Assembly (NCBI GenBank): GCA_900290245.1
Contig: OKRB01000068.1
Location: 1 to 64,000, forward strand
Length of the DNA: 64,000 nt
DNA from: Candidatus Sulfuritelmatomonas gaucii
GTDB lineage: Bacteria > Acidobacteriota > Terriglobia > Terriglobales > Acidobacteriaceae
Direction: 5' to 3'
Shown here: piece after piece, positions 17,257-24,977 of the stretch
Layout of the letters: each line of letters opens with the position of its first letter
Numbering within the stretch: the stretch's first letter is position 1
Program-made: the position numbers and the translations under genes
The notes under the pieces: model-generated
Told to the model about the DNA's origin: nothing
The model's database searches: none
The model's input: only the letters and a program-made list of their open reading frames with translations

Positions 17257-19935
17257 GTGAAATCTCTCGTAAAACGATTGAACGCGGGTGTGGCCACATG
17301 GACGGGCATCGTCCTGCTGGGCGCCAGTTTGCCGTGCGCATTAGCGCAGGATGCGGCGAACCCGCCGTATCTGAACCCGGACTTGCCGGCACAAATGCGG
17401 GCCCAGGACCTGGTAAGCCGCATGACCCTGGACGAAAAGGCTTCGCAATTGGTGAATGATGCCCGCGCCATTCCACGACTGAAGGTCCCGGCCTACAACT
17501 GGTGGAGCGAAGCGCTTCACGGAGTGATCAATACCGGCGTAACAGAGTTTCCTGAGCCAATCGGCCTCGCGGCGACGTTTGACGTACCAGAAGTTCATAC
17601 GATGGCGCACGATATTGGCATTGAGGGGCGTATCAAGCATGTGCAGGATGTAAAAGCTGGACACGTCGGCATTATGGGAGGGCTCGATTTCTGGGCTCCA
17701 AACCTCAACATCTTCCGCGATCCACGCTGGGGCCGCGGCCAGGAAACATATGGAGAAGATCCTTTTCTCACTGCCCGGATGGGTGTTGCCTTTGTGACCG
17801 GAATACAGGGTGATGATCCGAAATACTACCTCACGATTGCCACGCCCAAGCATTTTGCTGTACACAGCGGACCGGAACCCACCCGTCACTTCGCCGACGT
17901 GGATGTAAGTAAACACGACGAACTGGACACATATGCGCCGGCGTTCCGGGCTGCGGTTGTCGAAGGCCACGCAGGGTCGGTCATGTGCGCCTACAACGCC
18001 ATAAACGGCCAGCCTGCTTGCGCGAATCAAAACCTGCTACAGGATCAACTGCGGGGGAATTGGGGCTTCCAGGGATACGTCGTTTCGGACTGCGATGCGG
18101 TTCGCGATATCTTTGCTGGCCACCAATACCGGGTATCGCAGGCTCAGGCCTCTGCTATCTCGCTTATCCGCGGCATGGACAATGAGTGTTTCGGCGGCGG
18201 CCCCGGCCTGAAAGACAATTCAGACTACAAGCCATTCATTGACGCTGTGCAGGAGGGCTACCTCCCGGAAACTGCAGTCGACACCGCAGTCGTGCGCCTC
18301 TTCACCGCGCGCATCAAGCTTGGAATGTTTGACCCGCCGGACACGGTTCCCTACACAAAAATCAACGAGGATGAGCTTGACAGTCAGGAACATCGCGCTC
18401 TGGCACGCAAGCTCGCCGATGAGTCCCTGGTCCTACTGAAGAACGATGGAATTCTTCCCTTGAAGCCAGGCATCAAGAAGATCGCCGTCGTAGGCCCGCT
18501 GGCCGACCAGACAAGGGTGCTGCTCGGCAACTATGCAGGTACGCCAACACATACCGTTTCCGTGCTGGATGGGCTCAAGGCGGAGTTCCCAAATGCGAAG
18601 GTCACGTTCGTTCCGGGAACTCAGTTCCTGCGCAACGACGGAGATCCGGTTCCGAACAACGTACTGACCACTTCCGATGGAAAGCCAGGCCTGAAGGCCG
18701 AGTACGCCGAGTTCTCGGGATTCCGGCCGCGACCAGGCGTCGCTCAAACGCCGATTGCCACCCGGGTTGAACCGAACATCAACCTCGACAGCAGCAACTT
18801 GCCATCGGAGCTTGCAGGGAAAAAGTCGTTTACTGTGACCTGGACGGGATTCATCACGGTACCAGAGACGGGCGACTATCTCCTCGGCATCCGCGGCAGT
18901 GGATTTGCGCGAATCATGGTTGAGGAGAAGCAAGTCGCGATGATGTTCAGGAGCAATGGGGTTGAGGCAAGGTTGGGCCGCGTGCACCTGGAGAAAGGTC
19001 AAAAGACTCAGCTCAGCATCATGTACGGCAATCAAAACGGCGAGCCGGGGGCGCAGCTTATCTGGGCGAAGGCGACCGATGCGCCATCGCCAGAGGCCAT
19101 TGCCTCAACAAAGGATGCTAATGTGGTAATCGCTGTTGTCGGGATCACCAGCGAACTTGAAGGCGAAGAGATGCCGGTGAGTCAGCCGGGATTTCTCGGC
19201 GGAGACCGCACGAGCATCGACCTGCCCCAGCCCGAAGAAAATCTTGTCGAGGCTGTGGCAGCGGCCGACAAGCCGCTTGTCGTGGTTCTGATGAATGGCA
19301 GCGCGCTGGCGGTGAACTGGATCAACTATCACTCGAATGCGATTCTTGAAGCGTGGTACTCCGGCGAAGAAGGCGGCACGGCGATCGCCGACACGCTGAG
19401 TGGCAAGAACGATCCGGGTGGCAAGCTGCCGGTGACATTCTACACAGGCGTCGACCAGTTGCCGAACTTCGAGAACTATTCGATGGAAGGGCGGACGTAC
19501 CGGTACTTCAAGGGGAAGCCGCTTTATCCATTCGGCTATGGACTGAGTTACACGACGTTCAGCTTCAGTGACCTCGGCATTTCGCAGGCAACTGTGAACG
19601 CTGGGGACCCGGTGGAAGCGGACGTAACGGTAACAAACACGGGCAAGGTTGCCGGGGATGAAGTGGCCGAGCTCTATCTCAAGTTCCCGGATGTAAAAGG
19701 AGCACCGAATCTCGCACTCCGAGGCTTCCAGCGGATTCATCTCGATCCGGGTCAGAGCCAGAAGCTTCATTTTGTGTTGAAAAATCGCGATCTCGGCCTG
19801 GTGACCGAAGATGGCCATTCGAAGATCGCGGAGGGCGACTACACGATGTCGATCGGCGGAGGCCAGCCGGATTCGGGAGCACCGGTCGTAACCGGGCACT
19901 TCCATATCGACGGCTGGGCCCCGTTGCCGGAGTAA
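17257..19935 (+). CDS. GH3 beta-xylosidase/beta-glucosidase with PA14 domain, secreted
   Basis: From GTG 17257, preceded by GGAGGAGCATT, the product has 892 residues and a signal peptide (GIVLLGASLPCALAQ). The GH3 TIM barrel contains NIFRDPRWGRGQETYGEDP, KHFAVHSGPE and the nucleophile Asp278 in VVSDCDAV. The second GH3 domain is split by a PA14 domain at about 470-610 (GLKAEYAEFSGF, FTVTWTGFITVPETGDYLLG), a known sugar-binding insertion. The chain ends in the fibronectin-like GH3 C-domain (YPFGYGLSYTTFSFSDLG). The VINTGVTEFPEPIGLAATF region resembles the xylosidase branch. With GH51 and esterases upstream it would finish breakdown of arabinoxylan to monosaccharides. Confidence 0.93.
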   Translation: MKSLVKRLNAGVATWTGIVLLGASLPCALAQDAANPPYLNPDLPAQMRAQDLVSRMTLDEKASQLVNDARAIPRLKVPAYNWWSEALHGVINTGVTEFPEPIGLAATFDVPEVHTMAHDIGIEGRIKHVQDVKAGHVGIMGGLDFWAPNLNIFRDPRWGRGQETYGEDPFLTARMGVAFVTGIQGDDPKYYLTIATPKHFAVHSGPEPTRHFADVDVSKHDELDTYAPAFRAAVVEGHAGSVMCAYNAINGQPACANQNLLQDQLRGNWGFQGYVVSDCDAVRDIFAGHQYRVSQAQASAISLIRGMDNECFGGGPGLKDNSDYKPFIDAVQEGYLPETAVDTAVVRLFTARIKLGMFDPPDTVPYTKINEDELDSQEHRALARKLADESLVLLKNDGILPLKPGIKKIAVVGPLADQTRVLLGNYAGTPTHTVSVLDGLKAEFPNAKVTFVPGTQFLRNDGDPVPNNVLTTSDGKPGLKAEYAEFSGFRPRPGVAQTPIATRVEPNINLDSSNLPSELAGKKSFTVTWTGFITVPETGDYLLGIRGSGFARIMVEEKQVAMMFRSNGVEARLGRVHLEKGQKTQLSIMYGNQNGEPGAQLIWAKATDAPSPEAIASTKDANVVIAVVGITSELEGEEMPVSQPGFLGGDRTSIDLPQPEENLVEAVAAADKPLVVVLMNGSALAVNWINYHSNAILEAWYSGEEGGTAIADTLSGKNDPGGKLPVTFYTGVDQLPNFENYSMEGRTYRYFKGKPLYPFGYGLSYTTFSFSDLGISQATVNAGDPVEADVTVTNTGKVAGDEVAELYLKFPDVKGAPNLALRGFQRIHLDPGQSQKLHFVLKNRDLGLVTEDGHSKIAEGDYTMSIGGGQPDSGAPVVTGHFHIDGWAPLPE

Positions 19936-20248
19936 AAACAACCCGGCGCTGGCGACAAGAACGACACAGGACCAGCATCGTGGCGGGTGTGCACAGCGCC
20001 TATCGGGCAAACGATCATCTCAGAATCAGTCGGGCAGTTGCTGTCCCACCCGCCTGACTTTTTGCCGTCGGCCTGATTCACATCCGGCGGCTCATCGATG
20101 CGGATTCGCCGCAACGTGCGAGGGCGAGATAGCCCGGTCCAGAGGCACCGTCAAGTTGAGATGCGAGAACCTGGATAAATCAAAATCGGCATATTCGATT
20201 TCAATGGCCGAATGATCAGACTTTTTCCGAGATTTCACGAACAGTAGC
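19936..20248 (+). other. 313-base intergenic region between GH3 and the second CRTAC1 gene
   Basis: No gene, strong terminator hairpin or repeat is recognised. The AT-rich part at about 20170-20240 is the probable promoter region of the CRTAC1 gene that follows. Confidence 0.4.
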
Positions 20249-22246
20249 ATGGTGAAAGCCAGAAGTGGTGACATCGTCGGTATAGCTATTCGTGCTTCGG
20301 AGCAAACTGCGGAGACCTTCCGTGTGATTGTGTTCCTTTTCGCACTTTTGGTGTTGGCGGCATGCGGATTATGCGCGCAAGAGCCGGCAGCGATGAGCCA
20401 CGCGAACTCGCAATCGAGCACTGGCGCTAACGCAACCCGCGCGCAACAGCCGCAAGGCGGCATCGCGAGTAGCGGTCAGCACAAAGCTGTTTTTGACAGC
20501 CAACATCGACCCATCACCGCTGGGGGGTTCGTCAAGACCGGTCCGATCATCTTCAAGAATGTTGCGGCCGCAGCTGGCCTTACGCGATGGCGTCATACAG
20601 CGGGCACACCGGCAAAACGACTTCTGCTGGAAGCCAAAGGACCGGGTGTATGCCTGCTGGACTATGACAATGATGGCTGGCTCGACATCTACCTGGTCAA
20701 CGGCTCAACCTACGATGCTCTCGCAGGCAAAGCCACCTCGCCGCATGCAGCTCTGTTTCACAACAATCATGACGGGACTTTCACTGACGTAACGGAAAAG
20801 GCAGGCGCAGCCAACGATCGGTGGGGATACGGATGCGCAGTGGGAGATTATGACAATGATGGCTGGCCCGACTTGTATGTCACCAATTTCGGAAAGAACC
20901 GGCTTTATCGCAACAACCATGACGGATCCTTCACCGACGTCGCCGAACAAGCAGGCGTGGCCATCGGGACATGGTCGACGGGCGCGACCTTCGGCGACTA
21001 TGACGGCGACGGACGCCTGGATTTGTTCGTGGCCGGATACGCGCAGATTGATCTCGCAAATCCGCCGATTTATGGGGCAAAACGTGCTGATAGTCTTCTC
21101 TGCCAGTATTACGGTTTGCCTGTTATGTGTGGTCCGCGCGGGCTGAAAGGCGAGCATGACCATCTGTTTCACAACAACGGCGACGGAACTTTTTCCGATG
21201 TCAGCAAGAAGCTGGGCGTGGACGATCCCCATGGCTACTACGGGCTGGGCGCGCTGTTTGCCGACGTCACCAACGACGGCAAGCCGGACCTACTCGTGGC
21301 GAACGACTCCACGCCAAACTACCTCTACATCAACAAAGGTGATGGGACATTCGAGGATCAGAGTTATGTGAGCGGCTACGCACTCAACGCGGACGGCCGC
21401 GAAATCGCCAACATGGGAATCGCGGCCGGTGATTACGAAAACAACGGCCATCTCTCGATCGCCAATACGGACTTTGCCAACGATTACGACGTTCTATTCC
21501 AGAACGATGGAACAGGATCCTTCATGGACGTCAGTTACCAGGCTGGAATCGCCGCGTCGTCTATTCCCTTTGTCGGCTTCGGCGATGGGTTCCTCGACTA
21601 CGACAACGATGGATGGAAGGATTTGCTGATGATCAATGGCCACGTCTACCCGCAAGTGGACCAACACCCGGAGTGGGGGCAAAGCTATGCCCAGCGTCCA
21701 CTTCTCTATCGTAACCTCAAGAACGGGAAGTTCGAACTGGTTCCGGCGGTGGAAGGGACCGGACTCGCGAAGCTGATGGTGGGTCGCGGCGCAGCCTTTG
21801 GCGACATCTTCAACGACGGCAAGATCAGCGTGATCGTCAACAATATGGATGGTATCCCGGTGCTGCTTCGCAATGTGAACCCAGATCATCATCACTGGGT
21901 AGAACTGAAGCTCATCGGCGGACCGAAAAGCCCACGAGATGCGGTGGGAGCGACTGTTTACCTGAACGCGGCAGGGCTGCGCCAGCGCGAGGACGTCCTA
22001 AGTGGAGGGAGTTATCTGTCCTCGAACGATCTACGCGTCCACTTCGGTCTGGGAGAGTCGAACGATGCGGGAACAGCGGAGATTCATTGGCCTTCAGGTG
22101 CCAGGGAAAGCATCAAGCTGCCCTCCGTTGACCGCATCTTCACTGTGGAGGAAGGCAAAGGAGTCACTGCCGAACTCTGCACGGCATGCCAAACCTTCAA
22201 CAACAAGGAAACTCGTTGCACCTGCGAGGTATCGACTGGGTATTGA
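20249..22246 (+). CDS. CRTAC1-type FG-GAP/VCBS repeat lipoprotein, ASPIC/UnbV C-terminus (second copy)
   Basis: This is a 665-residue relative of the protein at 7921. A hydrophobic leader ends in lipobox LAAC (Cys39 from ATG 20249). A GTG at 20324 with GGAGA upstream would give a shorter leader, so the start is open. The body carries many D-x-D-x-D-G blades (LDYDNDGWLDIYLVNGS, VGDYDNDGWPDLYVTNFG, FGDYDGDGRLDLFVAGY). An ASPIC/UnbV domain follows (AVGATVYLNAAGLRQREDVL, SNDLRVHFGLG, EIHWPSGARE). A Cys-rich tail, ELCTACQTFNNKETRCTC, is unusual for the family. A calcium-binding surface propeller is inferred. The gene ends the plus-strand polysaccharide block; no TPR partner adjoins this copy. Confidence 0.88.
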   Translation: MVKARSGDIVGIAIRASEQTAETFRVIVFLFALLVLAACGLCAQEPAAMSHANSQSSTGANATRAQQPQGGIASSGQHKAVFDSQHRPITAGGFVKTGPIIFKNVAAAAGLTRWRHTAGTPAKRLLLEAKGPGVCLLDYDNDGWLDIYLVNGSTYDALAGKATSPHAALFHNNHDGTFTDVTEKAGAANDRWGYGCAVGDYDNDGWPDLYVTNFGKNRLYRNNHDGSFTDVAEQAGVAIGTWSTGATFGDYDGDGRLDLFVAGYAQIDLANPPIYGAKRADSLLCQYYGLPVMCGPRGLKGEHDHLFHNNGDGTFSDVSKKLGVDDPHGYYGLGALFADVTNDGKPDLLVANDSTPNYLYINKGDGTFEDQSYVSGYALNADGREIANMGIAAGDYENNGHLSIANTDFANDYDVLFQNDGTGSFMDVSYQAGIAASSIPFVGFGDGFLDYDNDGWKDLLMINGHVYPQVDQHPEWGQSYAQRPLLYRNLKNGKFELVPAVEGTGLAKLMVGRGAAFGDIFNDGKISVIVNNMDGIPVLLRNVNPDHHHWVELKLIGGPKSPRDAVGATVYLNAAGLRQREDVLSGGSYLSSNDLRVHFGLGESNDAGTAEIHWPSGARESIKLPSVDRIFTVEEGKGVTAELCTACQTFNNKETRCTCEVSTGY

Positions 22247-22411
22247 ACTTGCAAGGTTGGACTGTACGGTTCGCCAAGGTTGCTTCTCGGTGGATCAGTT
22301 ACTTGGTTTGGAGAAACCTCAGGCTGTCTTTTTGACAAATGCCAGGAAGACCGTTAGGAAGCCTTGTTAACCTCCTACAAATCCACCCAAATCAATAGAT
22401 CGCGGGACTTT

Positions 22412-22498
22412 TGGTGCCGAAGAAGGGACTCGAACCCCCACACCCTTGCGAGTACATGGACCTGAACCATGCGCGTCTGCCAATTCCGCCACTTCGGC
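22412..22498 (-). tRNA. tRNA-Leu (anticodon CAG)
   Basis: On the minus strand the acceptor GCCGAAG (from 22498) pairs with CTTCGGC near the 3' end. This is followed by discriminator A and an encoded CCA (22414-22412). The anticodon stem CATGG/CCATG encloses the loop TTCAGGT with anticodon CAG. A long variable arm (about TACTCGCAAGGGTG) and the T-arm with GGTTCGAGTCC give the class II shape of leucine tRNA. No integrase or duplicated 3' end is seen nearby, so there is no sign of an attached element. Confidence 0.96.
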
Positions 22499-22680
22499 AC
22501 GTGAGAACGCTCAGGCGAGATTCGCTGAGCAGGCAGCATCTTTGAGTTTCGCAAAGGCGTCAAGCGGTGTCAAATTACGGCAGCGTTGTTTCGGTCCGGA
22601 GTGATTCGCAACAAATCGAGTAGTCTCGGATAGACTGGTGGTCTACCAGGGAAAATCCACAGAGAAAGGGCCGCCGTTCC

Positions 22681-23403
22681 ATGTCAATGAGTGGCGTTTT
22701 CGTGCAGGTCGACGCAGCAGAACTCGCCCGCATCCAAGCCGATCCGTCGGCGGCCGAAGCGCTTTTTCAAGACAGCCCGATGATTCCCCCGGTCTTCACC
22801 CAACTGAACGAGACCATGCAGGCGCGGGTCCGTGCCATGGGCCCACAGATGATGGCCCGGACACTTTCGCAGCTTGATCCACGCATCCGGCAGAGACTTG
22901 AGGAACGCCTGGGGCAGTCAACCGAAGCGCTGGCTTCAGGCCAAGGCGGCGAAGCGTTGCTCAAGCTGATGCAGGAACGCGGCGCCCGCGCCGCCGGCAT
23001 GACGAAACTCTCCGGTCCGCGCGAGAAGCTGTCACTCGACAAGGAATGGCACGGCATTCACTACCTGCTCTGTCGCGAGACCGAGCCGGGCGCCGCCTTG
23101 TTGAGCCAGGCCGTTCTGGGTGGCGACGTGATCGGAGAAGATGATGAAGGCTTTTCGGGATACGGGCCCGCCCGTTTCTTTACTCCAGAAAAAGTCACTG
23201 CGATTGCAACAGAGATGAATCGGCCGGGGCTCGAAGCGGAGGTGGGCGGCCGCTTCGACGCTGCAACGATGTCGAAGCTCGAGATCTACCCCGGCTGGCG
23301 CCAGTCCGACGCCGAGAATCTGATGAACGCCTTGCGCCGCCTGCGTGATTTCTATGCGGACGCCGCAGGTAAGGGGCGCGCAATTGTCACTTGCATCGTG
23401 TAA
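22681..23403 (+). CDS. DUF1877 (YfbM-like) family protein
   Basis: This is a 240-residue cytoplasmic protein. The C-terminal part shows the DUF1877 signature: LDKEWHGIHYLL, then GGDVIGEDDEGFSGYGPARF and FTPEKVTAIATEM, ending with LRDFYADAAGKGRAIVTCIV. The N-terminal 110 residues are helical with VDAAELARIQADPSAAEALF. The family has a solved YfbM fold but no assigned biochemical role. ATG 22681 and ATG 22687 are both possible and neither has a good ribosome-binding site. It stands alone downstream of the tRNA, in the opposite orientation to it. Confidence 0.82.
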   Translation: MSMSGVFVQVDAAELARIQADPSAAEALFQDSPMIPPVFTQLNETMQARVRAMGPQMMARTLSQLDPRIRQRLEERLGQSTEALASGQGGEALLKLMQERGARAAGMTKLSGPREKLSLDKEWHGIHYLLCRETEPGAALLSQAVLGGDVIGEDDEGFSGYGPARFFTPEKVTAIATEMNRPGLEAEVGGRFDAATMSKLEIYPGWRQSDAENLMNALRRLRDFYADAAGKGRAIVTCIV

Positions 23404-23448
23404 TTCTCCGGCCCCACCTGCAGGCTCCGCAATCAGAACGATCGCGCG

Positions 23449-23919
23449 TTATCGCGGCGTCTTCACGCCTTTACGTAGCATGGCAATCGCCTTGGCCACG
23501 CGATTCTGCCGCGTCTCTTCTTTCTTGGCTTCCTCGATCCAGCGAACGTATTCCTTGCGGTGCGTGAAGCTCAGCTTTTCAAAGCCGGCGAGCAGGCCTT
23601 CGCTCTTCAGCAGCTTCTTGAAGGCCGCGGGAATCTCGACCTTCCGCTCTTCCTCATCTCTCCAAACCACCACATCAATCGTGTCGCCCGAGCCCTTGCC
23701 GATCTGCTCGCGGATGGCCTTCAATATCCCAAGCATGTGCTGCGGCTGGCCGTACTTCACCAGCGATCCCTTATATGGAACGCCATCGAAAGTGACGTTC
23801 ACCGGCACGCGGCCTCGTGTCCCAAACTCTTCTTCCACGTCATAGGGGAACAAAATGTAGGCACCGCCCTCGCCTACGATTGCCTGTTGAATCTTCGCCT
23901 TGAATTTGTATTTCTTCAT
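23449..23919 (-). CDS. DUF1905/YdeI-OmdA domain protein
   Basis: This 156-residue protein has an N-terminal DUF1905 barrel (YKFKAKIQQAIVGEGGAYIL, then PVNVTFDGVPYKGSLVKYG, VVVWRDEEER). A C-terminal YdeI/OmdA helical segment follows (FEKLSFTHRKEYVRWIEEAK, RQNRVAKAIAMLRKG). This family is linked in some bacteria to protection against bacteriocins or envelope stress, but the mechanism is unclear. ATG 23919 is chosen because GAGGCG lies about 7 bases upstream and the domain starts here; the frame is open 24 codons further up. It is separated from the OsmC gene by about 194 bases and is likely transcribed alone. Confidence 0.85.
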   Translation of the reverse strand: MKKYKFKAKIQQAIVGEGGAYILFPYDVEEEFGTRGRVPVNVTFDGVPYKGSLVKYGQPQHMLGILKAIREQIGKGSGDTIDVVVWRDEEERKVEIPAAFKKLLKSEGLLAGFEKLSFTHRKEYVRWIEEAKKEETRQNRVAKAIAMLRKGVKTPR

Positions 23920-24113
23920 TCCGCGCCTCGCGTCCAGTCGTTTCGAAATCTGGTCCAAGTGCGAATCATCTCGCACACGACGCCATCCCATGCAAGTGCA
24001 AACTTCATTCAGGGGCGCCCCTGCAACAGGAATGGAAATCCCATCGCGCCACGCAAACCTGCCAGCAGGCGCAGCGAGATGGGACCCGTGATCCGACGAT
24101 TTCCAGGCGCCGC

Positions 24114-24545
24114 TTACACCAGCTTGGCGTCGAGCGTGATCTCCGTATTGTTCGCAAAGAGCTTCGAGATCGGGCAGCCGGCCTTGGCGTCGGCGGCAGC
24201 CTTGTCGAAAACCTCCTTGGTCGCTCCGGGAACGCTGGCTGTCGTGGTTAGCGCAATCCGGGTCACCTTAAAACCGTCGCCCACCTTGGCCAGCGTGACG
24301 GCCGCTTCGGTCTCAATCTTGTTCGGCGTCAGGCCCGCGCCGCCCAACTGCGCGCCCAATGCCATCGAAAAGCAACTGGCATGCGCCGCTGCAATCATCT
24401 CTTCCGGTGTGGTGCCGGTGCTGGCGCCTTCAAACCGGGTGGCGAATGAATAATTGGCATTTTTCAGCACGCCCGTCGCCGTCGAGATGGTGCCTTTGCC
24501 TTCCTTCAACGAACCTGTCCAAACCGCACTTGCCTTGCTTGCCAT
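24114..24545 (-). CDS. OsmC family peroxiredoxin
   Basis: This 143-residue protein matches OsmC. The N-terminus KASAVWTGSLKEGKGTIST is followed by FEGASTGTTPEEMIAAAHAS, and then the peroxidatic Cys in AAHASCFSMALG. The second Cys lies in the late KAGCPISKLFANNTEITLD. These two cysteines reduce organic hydroperoxides in the cytoplasm. AGGAGG ends about 5 bases before ATG 24545. The length is normal for OsmC. The symbol is left blank because OsmC and Ohr subfamilies are not always separable by eye, though the VWTGSLKEGKG start fits OsmC better. Confidence 0.92.
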   Translation of the reverse strand: MASKASAVWTGSLKEGKGTISTATGVLKNANYSFATRFEGASTGTTPEEMIAAAHASCFSMALGAQLGGAGLTPNKIETEAAVTLAKVGDGFKVTRIALTTTASVPGATKEVFDKAAADAKAGCPISKLFANNTEITLDAKLV

Positions 24546-24718
24546 AGTTCCTCCTTGGGGGATAGAAATCCAATGATTGTCTGGGGTTGGCGACGCGCTG
24601 CCTCGGGAAAAATCCGTTGCGCCGCTCGCTTGCTGATGCTTTCGATTGCCGATGCTTCGAGTGCCTGCTCAAGAAACTGCAGCGCAGACCGCCTCAATTC
24701 CATGCTAATCTGTCGGGC

Positions 24719-24952
24719 ATGCTGCCGGAGCTTCCCCGCGCCCTGAAATCCGACTTTGCGGCCGATCCACCGGAGGAAATCTCACAAAGTGGTGCGGCCT
24801 GCTCCGGTCCCGGAGCAACGCCCGCAGACACGACACCGGTCGACCACCATTCGCAGGTCTGCCCCACCTGCGGCCATCGCCTTACCGGACATCGCTGCAA
24901 GCTGATTTGCACGCATTGCGGCTATTACCTGAGCTGCGCCGACTATTACTGA
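24719..24952 (+). CDS. Small zinc-ribbon-like protein
   Basis: This is a 77-residue protein from ATG 24719. The first half is low-complexity (TPADTTPVDHHSQ). The last 30 residues carry CPTCGHRLTGHRCKLICTHC followed by GYYLSCADYY, so two CxxC pairs, additional Cys and a terminal aromatic tail predict a single zinc ribbon. The frame is open from 24587, but that extension overlaps the OsmC promoter region and is rejected. No DNA-binding or enzymatic motif is evident. A similar C-terminal pattern is seen in small uncharacterised acidobacterial proteins, to my recollection. It converges on the M28 peptidase gene 25 bases away. Confidence 0.65.
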   Translation: MLPELPRALKSDFAADPPEEISQSGAACSGPGATPADTTPVDHHSQVCPTCGHRLTGHRCKLICTHCGYYLSCADYY

Positions 24953-24977
24953 GCAAGAGCCGGTCAATAAACACTGG

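Noticed and set aside
22412-22498. tRNA-Leu as an integration site for a mobile element
   Set aside because: No duplicated tRNA end, integrase or phage gene is found on either side.
22510-22531. Hairpin GCTCAGGCGA/TCGCTGAGC upstream of the tRNA
   Set aside because: One bulge, no T-run, and position upstream of the tRNA on its strand gives no clear role.
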